Below are positions 24,452 through 36,479 of a DNA stretch of 64,000 bases, piece by piece; the stretch's first letter is position 1; every line of letters starts with the position of its first letter. The stretch is from Lotus japonicus (lineage: Eukaryota > Streptophyta > Magnoliopsida > Fabales > Fabaceae): assembly GCF_012489685.1 (NCBI RefSeq), contig NC_080046.1, positions 21,779,038-21,843,037 of the forward strand, read 5' to 3'. The position numbers were made by a program, and so were the translations under genes. The notes under the pieces are model-generated. The model saw nothing but the letters and a program-made list of their open reading frames with translations, was not told where the DNA came from and ran no database searches.

Positions 24452-27278
24452 ATGGTGAGACAAACCAGAAGATCTACTGCAGATGCACCTCAGTTCCCTC
24501 ACATGGTAGTTGGTCTGGCAACGGGTCAAAGGGGTCCTGAGAATCCGACTCAAGATCAAGCTCAAGCTCAAGAGCAGATTCTTCCAATTGCAGAACGGGG
24601 CTGTGCCGTTCACTGCGTATATCCTCCTGAGGAACTCCAAGTCCTGGCAGAATGGAGATTCAACCTCGACAACCTGGCTACAAATGGGTATGATCTTCGT
24701 CCTGAAGTCCAAGCTCAAGGTTGGGGAAATTACTTCAACAGACTTCGAGGACCGGTGTATGATAGATTGGTCAAGGAATTCTGGAAGCACGCCGACTGCG
24801 ATGATACTCAGGTGGTATCTCATATTCTTGGCAGAAAGATCATCATCACGGAGAAGTCCTTCGTGAACTTGCTGGGTGCAGAAACTGCTTATGGGTATCG
24901 TTTCCAACTCACGGAATCGAAGCTGAAACCCAGCACCTGTACACCACTTTCAAACCGGGCAAGACGAGTTACAAGGTGATGGACCTTCACCCCAAACTCA
25001 GGATCTGGCACAAGATCCTGCTCCACTGCATAAACCAGAGACCGAAGGGCAGTTCTCCAGACTACATCAACTTCAACCAGAAGGTGATGTTGTTCTTCAT
25101 CCAAGACCAAAAGAAGATCTGCCTTCCCTACTTCCTGTTCTCCTACTTGAAGGAATGCATCCGGAAGTCTCGCACCACTGCCTCCATCAAGTCAGCAATC
25201 AAATATATCCCCTTTGGGAGGCTGCTCTCAGACTTTCTCATTGAAAGCAACTTGGTGCAAGATCTGGTCAATGCTGGATGTGTAGAGGATCTGAGCACAA
25301 TTGTCAGTGATGTCTTCACTGCAAATTCTCTGAAGAAGATGGGTTTGGTCCAGAAGAAGATTGCTCCTGCTCATGAAGACACATCTTCTGAGATCAGAAG
25401 CAAAAGGATGCCTCTGACTGACTACCCTCTGTGGACACAGGCAGACAATCCTGACGCCATCAGGTGCTATGTTGAAGACCTAAGGGCTCAAGGATTCGAA
25501 ATTGATCTTGATGATTTCGTCAGCAGATTGCCGCCAGCTCCAGAGTTTCCTTCTCCTCCCAAGAAGAAAGCTCAGAGGAAGATGATAATGGACGAATCTT
25601 CTGAGGAATCCGATGTCTCTCTGGTCACAAAGAAGAAGAGAAAGCCTGATGATGGTGATGATAGTGACAATGAGGATGGTCCTCCTAAGAAGAAGAAGAA
25701 GAAGCAGGTCAGAATCGTGGTGAAGCCTACTCGGGTGGAACCAGCTGCTGAAGTGGTCAGAAGGACTGAACCTCCTGCCAGAGTGACTAGATCATCAGCA
25801 CATTCAAGTAAGCCTGCACTTGCTTCTGATGATGATTTGAATTTATTTGATGCACTCCCTATTTCTGCCATGCTCAAACACTCCTCAAATCCCCTCACTC
25901 CTATTCCTGAATCCCAACCAGCCGCACAAACCACCACTCCACCACATTCCCCAAGATCTTCCTTCTTTCAACCTTCCCCTACTGAAGCACCTCTCTGGAA
26001 TTTGCTTCAGAACCAACCCTCTAGGTCAGAAGAACCAACCTCTCTCCTTACCATCCCGTACGACCCATTATCTTCTGAACCCATCATCCATGAACAACCA
26101 GAGCCCAACCAAACAGAACGTCTGATCACTCTGTTCCCAGAGCATCAGCACGTCCTGCTGCCAGAGCCACGGATACAGATTCTTCCACAGCCTTTACACC
26201 TGTATCCTTCCCAACCAATGTTGCTGATTCTTCTCCCTCCAATAACTCTGAATCCATTAGAAAATTCATGGAGGTCAGAAAAGAAAAGGTGTCTACCTTA
26301 GAGGAATACTACCTCACTTGTCCAAGCCCTAGGAGATATCCTGGCCCTAGACCTGAACGTCTAGTTGACCCAGATGAACCTATCTTGGCCAATCCTTTAC
26401 AAGAGGCAGACCCTTTGGCTCAACAAGCTCACCCTGCCCCTGACCAACAAGAGCCTATTCAACCAGAACCTGAACCCGAACATTCAGTGTCTAACCAATC
26501 CTCGGTTAGATCACCCCATCCTCTGGTTGAAACTTCAGACCCTCACCTTGGAACCTCTGAACCCAATGCTCAAATGATTAACATTGGTTCTCCACAAGGT
26601 GCCTCTGAAGCTCATAGCAGCAACCACCCAGCCTCTCCTGAAACCAACCTCTCCATAATTCCCTATACTCACCTCCAACCCACATCTCTCTCTGAGTGCA
26701 TCAATATTTTCTATCATGAAGCCTCTTTGAGGCTCCGCAATGTGCACGGCCAGACTGACCTCAGTGAGAATGCTGAACGTGTGGCTGATGAGTGGAACAA
26801 TCTGGGCACTTGGCTAGTGGCTCAAGTTCCAATTATGATGCAGCTCCTGCATGCAGAGGGGAGTCAGAGCATTGAGGCTGCAAAGCAAAGGTTTGCTCGA
26901 AGGGTGGCTCTTCATGAACAAGAACAGAGAAATAAGCTTCTTGAAGCTATTGAAGAAGCCAAGAATAAGAAGGCTCAAGCAGAAGAAGCTGCACGTCAAG
27001 CAGCAGCTCAAGCTGAACAAGCCAGACTAGAGGCAGAGCGACTTGAAGCTGAGGCTGAAGCTCTTCGATGCCAAGCACTTGCACCAGTTGTGTTTACTCC
27101 TGCTGCTTCTGCTTCCATTCCAGATCCTCAAGCTGCTCAGAATGTTCCTTCCAGTTCTACTCAGTCAAGCTCATCCAGACTCGACATCATGGAACAGCGT
27201 CTTGACATTCATGAATCCATGCTGATTGAGATGAAGCACATGATGATGGAACTTCTGCGACGATCTGACAAACCTTAG
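24452..27278 (+). pseudogene. Sirevirus A envelope-like ORF, two frameshifting deletions
   Basis: Homolog of 18593-21438, starting MVRQTRRSTADAPQFP. A 22-base deletion near 24938 (relative to copy Y) causes a stop at 24979. Reading resumes in 24976-26301. A 13-base deletion near 26115 between short repeats breaks the frame again, and the C-terminal part is 26268-27278. Domain order is as in copy Y: transposon-protein-like N-terminus, acidic run, basic cluster (PPKKKKKKQVR), proline-rich middle, coiled-coil C-terminus. The breaks lie at different sites from the break in copy Y, so the two copies decayed independently. Confidence 0.8.
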
Positions 27279-27427
27279 TTTTAGGATCTCTTCTTTTTCT
27301 TTCTTTTTCTTTAACGTTGTTTTATTTAAACTCTGTTTCTTTTTATTTATTTATTCTACTTTGTTCGTTTGTGATTATATATGCATCTCTATATATATTT
27401 GTGTCACATATGTTTGCAAAAATCTCT

Positions 27428-27433
27428 TTTATT
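27428..27433 (-). terminator. Polyadenylation signal of antisense unit, copy A
   Basis: AATAAA on the minus strand, about 45 bases beyond the antisense stop, conserved with 21590-21595. Confidence 0.5.
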
Positions 27434-27476
27434 CATCATATTTTTATGTTTACATCATACATTCTTTCCCTAAAAT

Positions 27477-27869
27477 CTAGAATGGAGGATCCCTCCTCAT
27501 TCTTCTGCACTCCTGGCGCTGCTCTGACCTATCCTTCTCCAGACGCTCCAGTACATGCTGGATGTTGCTGAGCCTGTCCTTTAGCTCATCCCTCTCCAGA
27601 ATCTCTTCTGAAGTCCTGAGCTTCTCTTCCAAACCTTTTTTTTCTTCCAGCAGCTTGAGTTCAAGCCGGCTGAGTTCTTGCACCTCCTCAACGAAGGCAA
27701 GAAATTCCTTCAGGTCTCTCTCCAACTCTGGACGCAGGTCCTCTTCCAGCAGTGTCTGTGTCAGCTCCGCAATGGTCGTTGTACCCTCTGGATGCCTGAT
27801 GTTAAGGAACAAGTCCTCCTCAAAGGCCTTCTTCCTCAGCTCTTCTAGTGCTACGCTGTATGATGCCAT
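27477..27869 (-). CDS. Antisense 130-residue coiled-coil ORF, copy A
   Basis: Same reading frame and length as 21641-22033, starting MASYSVALEELRKKAFEEDL and ending RRMRRDPPF. Residue differences from the other copy occur at about positions 5, 30, 38, 78, 79, 85, 98 and 106. None adds a stop or breaks the heptad pattern. It lies about 0.8 kb before the 3' LTR. Possible roles include an antisense-encoded regulator of the element, but no family is recognised. Confidence 0.6.
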   Translation of the reverse strand: MASYSVALEELRKKAFEEDLFLNIRHPEGTTTIAELTQTLLEEDLRPELERDLKEFLAFVEEVQELSRLELKLLEEKKGLEEKLRTSEEILERDELKDRLSNIQHVLERLEKDRSEQRQECRRMRRDPPF

Positions 27870-27925
27870 TTTTCTTCCTTACTGATAATTGTTCGAGGTG
27901 TGAAGCTTACCTTTCTCTCCAACGC

Positions 27926-27934
27926 TTTATATAG
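27926..27934 (-). promoter_or_regulatory. Candidate TATA box of antisense ORF, copy A
   Basis: CTATATAAAG on the minus strand, about 60 bases upstream of the ATG at 27869, conserved in position with copy Y. Confidence 0.5.
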
Positions 27935-28130
27935 GCTTCACTTTCTCTCTGAAAGTTAATGCTCCTACGGTTTCTCGAGGTTAAGTTCTTGGTAACTGAC
28001 CCTTCTCTTTACTCACTTGACCGGTGGTAAACGTTCTTCTCTTGCATTAACTCTTCTATTTATTTCGCCTAACTCTGATTCTTGCATCATTTTCTTTTTC
28101 TTTAAACTTAGACCTTCTCTAAGGGGGAGT

Positions 28131-28510
28131 ACCTTGTACTTCAAGCTAAGTTTTTCACACCCCAAGCTTTTTGCTTATGACAAAAAGGGGGAGTAAACCC
28201 AGTTTTTGATGTGTAAGATGTGTTAGTGTGATTTATTTTTCTTTTGGAGATTTTAAGAGTTCCACCTTCATGACCATAGATGTGTCACTGGGCAAATACA
28301 AGGAATACATTTCACTTCTTCTGAAGTGATTATAAGTTGACTCTGATACCCAAGACTCTGATACCTTGTCCATGACTCTGATCACTTATGCGCTCTGATT
28401 ACTCGATTTTCATCTATGTCATAAGTTTTTCACTCTGAACTCTTATATTATTTAGCTCAGAATCTAGACTTTACTAACGTTTTCATCAAGTATTAGATTC
28501 AGGGGGAGCT
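28131..28510 (+). other. Three accessory polypurine-like motifs, copy A
   Basis: AAGGGGGAGT (28131), CAAAAAGGGGGAGTA (28181) and AGGGGGAGCT (28501) precede the true tract. Confidence 0.7.
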
Positions 28511-28660
28511 AAGCTCAGAATCAAGCTGTGACTTGAATTCAGAATGAGCAAGATAAACTATTCACATCAGGATAAGTCTTATTCTATATCTCTAAACTCT
28601 GAGTGAATTCAGTTTAATGTTTAAGAATTGTTCATCAAAAATCTTAGTTTTGTCATCATC

Positions 28661-28674
28661 AAAAAGGGGGAGAT
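28661..28674 (+). other. Sirevirus A polypurine tract
   Basis: AAAAAGGGGGAGAT directly abuts the 3' LTR start at 28675. Confidence 0.9.
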
Positions 28675-29883
28675 TGTAAGATCAAGTTTTGATCTAGTAG
28701 TACAACTCTATGTTTTGATGATTACAAGTTAACCTTTTGATATGAACAATTGTGGTACTCTAACGTGTTTGTCTGAGTGTGCTATTTGCAGGTTCTGACC
28801 TCAACTCAATCTCACACAAATCAGAAGCACTGTATATAAAGAGTGACCCAAGCAACGCTTTCGCATTCACCATGTTCAGTATGAACAGTGGAAAAGCTTC
28901 AGAAGTTCTGAAGTTATACAAACTCTGATGTGGACTCAGTCACTAGAAGCTCTGAAGATCCCGAAGTTCTGACAACCAAGAAACACTGAAGGTTCAGATG
29001 TTCTGATGGTGTAGAAGACTCTGAAGATCCAGAAGCTGAATAGTGGAAACTCTGAAGTCCAGAAGCAAGAAACTCTGAAGGCCATGTTCTTCCCTCTGAG
29101 TTCAGAATCAGAAGATACAATGGTCAGAGGATCTGTGCTTTCCCTCTGACTCTGATCAACCGGCTTCACAAGTTCCAATACGAAGCATTCCCCTGATCAG
29201 AAGTCTCCTAGGTTTAAAGGTCGCGTCGCTATCCAAGTACAAAAGCAACTGTACCTTCCTGACGACCTACCTAACGCTCTCAGCCACAGCAGAAGCTGGA
29301 TTTTCCAGAACTGCCCTCCAACGGTAGCATTTCCCATGCATCGCTCAACCCTAATCCTTGGAGTATATAAAGAGGCTGAAGACTGAAAGAAACGGCTAGA
29401 AGAAGCATTCACATACGCAAGACATATTCAAAATCTTCTAAGTTTTCTTTCATCTGAAATTCATTGAGTTTACTATTAGCTTTTTAGAAGCAAATCTCTT
29501 GTAAACAATTCTTTGATAAACAGTTTGTTTAGTTCCTTTAGGAGATCAAGGTTGATCGGATCCTAGAGAAGACTAAGAGAGTGAATCTTAGTGTGAGCTA
29601 AGTCAGTGTAATTGTTAGTCACTTGTAGGTTTCAAGTGCAGTTGTAACTCTTACCTGATTAGTGGATTGCCTTCATTCTAAGAAGGAAGAAATCACCTTA
29701 ACGGGTGGACTGGAGTAGCTTGAGTGATTTATCAAGTGAACCAGGATAAAATCCTTGTGTGCTTTTCTATCTCTTATCTTTAGCACTTAAGTTCTCGAAA
29801 GATTTGTCAAAATCTTTAAGGTGGAAGTTTTATACTGAAAACGTTATTCAAACCCCCCCTTTCTACCGTTTTTCATACCTTCA
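28675..29883 (+). repeat. Sirevirus A 3' LTR (1209 bp)
   Basis: TGTAAGATC to CATACCTTCA, same length as the 5' LTR and apparently identical to it. It is followed at once by CATAG (29884-29888), the second copy of the target-site duplication. The TATA box is at about 29364. Confidence 0.95.
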
Positions 29884-32800
29884 CATAGCCCTTGAACCCG
29901 CGAGCTTGGAGGAGGAGGAGGAAGAAAATATTTTCGCCGTTTCTTGCCCGATCGCTGCACCGTTCGTTGCTACTCGAAGACATCGAGGTATAGATGCTAT
30001 CTCTCACTTCAGATCGTCAATTCTGTCGTTTTTCTCTATGTCTTTCTGTGCTCAAAGTTTTGAGCTTTTTGTAAAACTGTCCAAATAACTCGATTTCTCT
30101 GTCTAAACTTATTCCCTGCATGCCCAAGAGCGTGTTTAGCGGATTACATTTTGCCGAATGTCGCCGAGTTTCAATTCTGCTTGAAAAACCCATTTTTAGC
30201 CAAAGTTTCGTCCTTTAGACTTAAAACTCTCGACTGAGCTTAGCGCCAGTAGGATTAGTTGTCATAAACGTCGTTGGTGACGTCCCCATCAAATTTGTTT
30301 TTCGAAATTCCAATTTCCAAGGGGCAGAAGGAGAAGATTGTGAAGGAACGCTTCAGGATCACACTGGAGGAGCTACAGGTGAGGGCTACTCACTGAATAC
30401 TAGCTAATGCCTTAGGTGTCGACGAATTCGACTTGATTTATTGTTTATGCACTTGATTGTGTTTGACTGGAAAAAAATGTTTTCTGAGGCTACGGATGAC
30501 AAATGATAATCATTTATTGCTGGAATTGTCTTTGATATTGATTCACATGTTATGTGCTAAAGGGTTAATCTAGGATGTGTTGATATTGATCTACATGCTA
30601 TATGCTAAATAGTTAATCTAGGATGTGTTGATATATGTGCCATGACTGTTGGATTGTGTTACTTTGATTATGAAATTACACATATATCTGTTGTACGTCA
30701 GAGAGGATAAACGGGCAGTTATGCCAAAACTTATCATGAGAGTTTAGGAAAGTTTGATGGGACGAACGGAGATTTGGGTCCTTATTCATATTTTAGTGGA
30801 TCGAGACCTTCTCTGGGAGTTACTTGGGATTATGGGATCTTTTAAACTCATAAGATTAGGGATAAAACTAAATGGAAACCATTTTACAAGGAAAATTCAT
30901 AAGACACTAAACAACCTCTGAACCCTTTAAATAATGACAACAATCTCAGATGAAAGCTTAGGGTTTGGATATTAGTTTTGGAAAATGAGAAGTGTCGTCG
31001 AATCCAAGTTTTAGGGAAACTAATAAGTTTCTGAGTATGTTAATACTCTTTTGATCGAGGAGCAGCTTTGTTGTTTGGCTATCTAAAGGATAAGTCGGGA
31101 AATTAATAAGTTTCTGAGTACGTTGATGCTCTTTTGCTCGAGGAGCAGTTTTGTTGTTGGGCTATCTAAAAGATAAGCCGGGAAACGGATAGTTTCCGAG
31201 TATGTCGATACTCTTTGCTCGCTGAGCAGTTTTTGACCATCGGATGGAGATGAGTCGGATGATTCGAGAAGTCATCATGAGATAATACTTTTTTATAATT
31301 AATTGTCTTTTGTCGCAGAATCGACATTTACCTTAGGGTATTCTTTTTAAAGACAATATGTTAGCTAGACAACGTGACGACGTGACGAGTGAGGTCGGAG
31401 ACGTTGTATGGCTAATCACTTTGCATTCATGCACACATTTCTGGGGTTAATACACGGTGGGATGCCGGACCTCGGTGGATTCCAAAATGGTCATAAGACC
31501 CGGATTTCCACATAAGAACACTAAGGTGATTCTTAGTAGCAGACGGAAATGGCAGGCCTTCGGGGTTTACTGCTGATCTGACTACATTTTGTTTGGTATA
31601 AGAGACACCCGAGCGGAAATGGTCCCACTTTGGCCGGTGCTAGGATTGACTCGATGGTGCCCATCCTTCCTGATTGCATCTTGTTCCTCGTCATCTCATT
31701 CATGCACCATGCATACTGACTTAGTTGCCGAGTGTGATTGTTACTTGTTAATCTTACTTGATACATGCTAATCGTCATTATTTGTCATTTATATTCATTG
31801 GAAATTATACAATTTATAATGCTATCACAAACTTCTAAGCCTAAGTAGCTATTCCTTAATCTTTACCTACTAGGTGTATTACTTATGTAATTCTTTGGAG
31901 TTGACCCTCACGCCTTCTTTGTGTGTTTGGGCGGACTACGCCTTTTGTCAGATGTCCATGGCGGATTGGTTCACGATGGTCCACCCTTCAGGGGGGGACT
32001 AGGTTTGAGATGCTAGATCAGTAGATCCCCGGCTCATGGGTGGTCGACCCCGCTGGCCACAGAGCGATCTACTCGGGGAGAATAATGGAAGATCGTGTCG
32101 ACAGTCTGGGACACTTGACGGAGGGAGTTCTGAGGCATTACACTGTCAGCTTCAACCTGCCACCCGGCGTGCACTGCGGACCCGGAGTAGGAGCACCACC
32201 ACCACCGTCGTCTTCTGACGATGAGGACCCCTCGGAGGAGGAGCCTGTGGGAGGGACTTCTTTGGGCTCTAGCTCACCTACTATTGTCGTCGCTGCTGAC
32301 CTTGGTTCGGGTTCTGGACCCGAGAGACCAGCACAGGAGCTTGTAGCAGCAGCGAGAGGAGGGATGGTCACAGACATTAACCTAGTCGTCCTGGATTCTG
32401 ATTCGGACGATGATCTGCTAGCATGTAGTTGTGAGTGCTGGGGTGTACTCCTCTGGACAGGATTAGGGTAGGAGTAGAGTTATAGCTCTGGTCTTCATGT
32501 TCGTATTTTGGGGCAGGGTAGGTTCCCGACCGTTAACTTTTTGTGTGACTTTCTTTATGGAAATCACAGAGAGTTGGTTGGACTAGGAGGTCTTATTTAG
32601 GCCGTTTTGGGCTGACCTACTTTCATTTTGGAGGACTGTATTGCGAACACTTGACCTTTCACTTGGTTTGTACATATTGCCTACGGGCACTACTTTCGGC
32701 TACTTCCCGTCACTGGAGGTTACTCGTGACGTGGTTCTCTACTTACAGCGGGGGCTGTAAATATATTGTACATTAGTTATGTCTATCTTTCGTTGTAAAG

Positions 32801-32921
32801 TTTTTATGTCGACGAGTCTTTAAATTTATTATTTAAACAAATCGAAAAAAAATATTCACGTTTTTCCGCTTTATTTTCTTTTTGGTTACTAAAGTGACGC
32901 CACCGAAATCGGGGTGTTACA
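29884..32921 (+). repeat. Chromovirus 3' LTR, second part
   Basis: The LTR resumes after the Sirevirus nest (first five bases are the CATAG duplication) and ends GGGGTGTTACA at 32921. It lacks the long tandem arrays of the 5' LTR and is strongly diverged from it through most of its length. A different set of degenerate repeats occurs near 31020-31230. Confidence 0.85.
32040..32471 (+). other. LTR-embedded ORF with conserved block
   Basis: A 143-codon ORF inside the chromovirus 3' LTR. Residues 2-50 (AGHRA, MEDR, LT-GVL, SFNLP) match the protein of the minus-strand ORF at 39810-40151 in the solo LTR, although the LTRs are diverged. The C-terminal half is acidic and serine-rich. In the 5' LTR at about 2330-2420 the block appears deleted. 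It may be a remnant of a real LTR-encoded peptide or simply conserved DNA. Confidence 0.35.
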
Positions 32922-33199
32922 CCTACTAATACTTGTAAGGAGAAGTCCTGAGAATACATGTAATGCTTGGAGAGGCAGTGACAAAAGAATAATCGGTAAT
33001 GCCTGGAGAGGCAGTGGAATAAGAATACTCAACAATGTCTGAAGAGGATCCTCTAATATTCTAACACAAAGTGTTTAACATTTAAATAAAAGGAAGGAGA
33101 AGTTGAGATACTGAGAGCTCTTCTGGAACCTAGGAGACAAACTCCTTTCTCTATCACTAGCGATCTCTGGCCTCTGCTCGTCAGCTCCAGCAACACGTG
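32922..33199. other. No gene seen
   Basis: A short stretch between the chromovirus LTR and the LINE remnant. It includes two copies of a GCYTGGAGAGGCAGTG motif. Nothing coding recognised. Confidence 0.5.
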
Positions 33200-34900
33200 C
33201 CTCCCTGCTAGCCCCACCATGGGCCTGGATTAACAATTACAAGGCAGAGGTAGATTTGACTTGAGGAGAGAAACTGCCTCCCCAAGACCACATCAAGGGC
33301 CTCAATGACTACGCCTTGAATTTTGTCCCCATCATTAACACGAGAGTCAACATGCCCTGTAAGTGCTTGCCCCTTCGAATCTGTGCTCATAAATCCCCTT
33401 ATCATTAGTCATAATTGTACCGTGTTCGCACCCAAGGCCCATCGACAACCCCATCATTAAGAATTAAAACCTCCTCTCCAGCAATAAATCCCACTTGCGT
33501 CACCCTGTCATCACTGCTTGACCCCTTTCCAGAATATGTTTCCTTAACTGGAGCATTAATAGCCCCATAATCAACAGAAATGAGTGTGTGCAATGTTTTG
33601 TCCCCCCCCCCCATATTTTTGGTGATTTCCCATGGGAATATTCTCTTCCTTAAAGAGAAAAAATCTTCCGCCTTAAAATTTGCCACCGCATTAAAGGCCT
33701 CATCAAAGCCTCCAGTAAAGGGTTTACCTAGTCGTTGACCAAACCCTTCAGGTTACCAGCTGCAACCGCCGCCTTCCTAACTGGTTGTCGGCCTCCTCCT
33801 CCAGCAAGGCATCAAAGCGAGAGCCTGATACCAAAGATTTTGGGGTATAACCCTTGTTTAATGACCTTGAGTACCGCTGCTTAGAACCAGGGAATGAGTC
33901 TTCATGGGACGTGGAGAACGCCGTTGGGGTCCCTTCGCAATTATCCAAGGTCCAAAGTCTCCCTTCTCTTCATTACTCCCACTAGGATCATGTCTAGGTG
34001 CCCCTATCTCCAGAGCTTTAGGTTCCTTTGAGTGAGGGCACATGTCAAATCTGTGGCCAAAGCAGCCACACTAGAAGCAGATCAGGTTCAGTCCCTCAAA
34101 CTCTACCTTATACTTCATATTATTCATCTCCAACTTAGAGAGTAGAGACTTGCGAAGATCCACCTCAACGCATATCCTAGCTAACTTCCCACGCTCAACT
34201 TTCTCACCTCATAATTCATGGCTTCCCTCTCCTTCATCGTTTTCATCAATCTTAATCAAGCGCCCAAGACCCTTGGCTATCTTCCTGAGAAAATTCTTCC
34301 TTTTGTACCCAATGGAGAGATCACGAGTTCTGTCCGACACTGAAACTCTATTCAACTCTCTCTTCGCCGGAAATTTTTTTGGTCGCCCCCTCTGAACCAC
34401 CAAGTAGTCCCATGTTCACCCATAGGCTGCCATCGGAGACACGCCCGTAGTCCTCCTAGTTAGAAAATCTGACAATGAAAAAGTCATGCTCCAAGTCTTT
34501 GACCTCCAACTCTCGATCTACTTTCCAGAGACGAGAGAGAGTCTAGCCTTCAATAATCAGAGATCAATACGCTTGCCAAGAAGCTTCGCAATAATAGCCT
34601 TCTCCCACTTCCTGCAGGCCTCTTTCCCCTCCTCTCGGGTAATCTCAATCACCAAGCACAGAGGCTTTGCTCCGTTCAGAGTTTGAGCCGAAGTAATCCT
34701 CTAATTCCTCGTTAAGGTCCGACCCATTACCGCCCTCCATTAACCCCTACACAGATATCCTTGTATGAGATAACCTTCTTAGCTCCAAGACTATAGCAAC
34801 CATTGGCCTTGAACATACTTCGGCGTAGCTGGTCCCTTTCCTCCGGGGACAAGCTATCCTTGTTACCATCTCCTACACCACAAACAACAACAACCACCTG
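33200..34900 (-). pseudogene. LINE ORF1 remnant (DUF4283 plus zinc knuckle)
   Basis: Read on the minus strand, fragments in order resemble plant LINE ORF1: a DUF4283-like part (34400-34700; LEHDFFIVRFSN, then YLVVQRGRPKKF); the typical ARICVEVDLRKSLL to VEFEGLNLICF lead-in; a CCHC knuckle CGCFGHRFDMCP (near 34055); and acidic or basic C-terminal fragments (33405-33690). Stops and frameshifts are frequent. The left side is cut by the chromovirus LTR at 32921, so any ORF2 would lie outside the window beyond that element. A poly-C run is at about 33601. Confidence 0.7.
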
Positions 34901-35483
34901 AGAGAGACATCATCCTTCGTCGTTGGATTAATTTACAAGTTTAAACTGAGAGATATGTCATTCTTCTTTTGAAGTTTAAACTATAGCTAGTTAGAGGACA
35001 ATATAAAAATCAAATTCTAGAATTTAGATATTGAAAATAAGAGTTATTAAAGTAAAATCTCTTACGGGAAAACATTTCACCTGAGAATATTTCATGATAA
35101 AACTAATAACAAATAATTTATACTATAATTTTGCTAAGTCTTTTTTATAAAGGAAAAAATTAATTAATTAAATGCTCACCAAGGGAAAGAAGGTCCTGTT
35201 GGGAGGCAAAATGTATATAATTTTACTAAGTATATTTGGTGTAGTAATTTCATATTTAATTTTATCAATTTTATAAAAAGAAACTCGCACATTGCAGATG
35301 CACGGACTATCATATTAGTATAAAATTTTAGGGACTTCGAAGTTGATGGGTGGCAACTTAAGAATGAAAAATACAAAAATGTCACACTTACAATCTCTAA
35401 AGTCGCACACAAGTGACACAACAATGACAATTTCAGTGGAGAATGATTACTTGGAATAAGGGCATAAGGCGCTTAATAAAAAC
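34901..35483. other. AT-rich interval, nothing recognised
   Basis: No ORF with recognisable similarity and no repeat boundary seen. Confidence 0.5.
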
Positions 35484-36057
35484 TAGGCTTAATACATCAG
35501 AAGATCCCTAAAATTGTAAAGGGAATCAGTTCTAGGGCTTGAAAAAATTTCGCATCAAATTGGGTCCCTAAGAATTCTTTTAATTCAATTAAGGCCAAAT
35601 GCTGTCAGACCTCAATTTTGTCCTAGTCGCAAATTACACGTGCCTTTTATAATTTTTTTAATTAAAAAATAAAAAAAAATTAATTCCAACTCATCTCATT
35701 TATATAAGGAGAAAAATAAAAAAATACTCAGAATCAACAATTTATTTAACTTTGATCCTAATTATATCCTTAATCCTTATCTCCCTCGATCTCCATGGAA
35801 TCAACAACAACAAATTCAGAAAGAAAAAATACTCAGAATCAACAACAAATCTAACATCAACCACCATCTTCATCTTCATCCTCAAACCACCAAAAACCTA
35901 TTCCCTTTACCAAGAAATCAACCCCACACAAAACAACTAAAAAAATCCAGAAATAAACCCAGAAACAACCACAAATTCAACATCACCCATCATCTTCATC
36001 TTCATCTTCAGCCCAAACCACCAAAGAGTCAAAGACTGATTTCAAATCAAGGTTTCT

Positions 36058-36470
36058 TCACATAAAAGCTCTAAATTTTCCTTTAATTGAACACTGAAAC
36101 TCTTTCATCTTTTCCTTTAACCAACACCATGCTCTAAATTGAATCAGGTCCAACACGTTATCATCCATTGGAGTCTCCCCTTTGAAGATACATGCATTCC
36201 TAACTGTCCAAATAGTTGCTGTCCACACGGCCCACATCCCCTTCCTCTGATTCTTGGTCCAGCAAAGAAGAATATGTTGGAGAAAATGCATTTTTGCATC
36301 CTCTGGTATTGCAATTGACACTCCCAGCCATTGATAAATTGCCATCCAGATGAGCCACGCAAAGGAGTAGGAGAAAAACAGGCGAGTACCCGATTCCTCT
36401 ACTTGAGAACAAAGGGGACAGACGATATCCTCCACAGACCTGATCACCTGTCTTCTGAGCAGATTCATTC
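36058..36470 (-). pseudogene. Captured LINE fragment (zf-RVT region)
   Basis: The minus-strand frame reads like the C-terminal zinc-binding domain of plant LINE reverse transcriptases: CPLCSQVEESGTRLFFSYSF, then WLIWMAIYQWLG, then a tryptophan-rich region (WTATIWTVRNACIFKG). An ATG further upstream (36579) belongs to the antisense of the COG5 piece and is fortuitous. No other LINE sequence is attached inside the inverted repeats. Confidence 0.75.
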
Positions 36471-36479
36471 GCGTTTGGA

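Larger units (their letters stand above)
8311..29883 (+). mobile_element. Nested Ty1/copia Sirevirus complex
   Basis: The whole 21.6-kb block is flanked by CATAG at 8306-8310 and 29884-29888 and bounded by two 1209-bp LTRs that look identical on reading. Simplest reading: host Sirevirus A contributes 8311-11205 and about 22533-29883; an inverted LTR piece of copy X occupies 11206-11956; copy Y runs from 11957 to about 22532. One deletion would then have removed the end of Y, the rest of X, and A's gag C-terminus, protease and integrase. Sirevirus identity rests on the large acidic Gag, the envelope-like ORF after pol, the initiator-Met primer site, and repeated polypurine tracts. Apparently identical outer LTRs mean a recent insertion. 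Confidence 0.85.
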
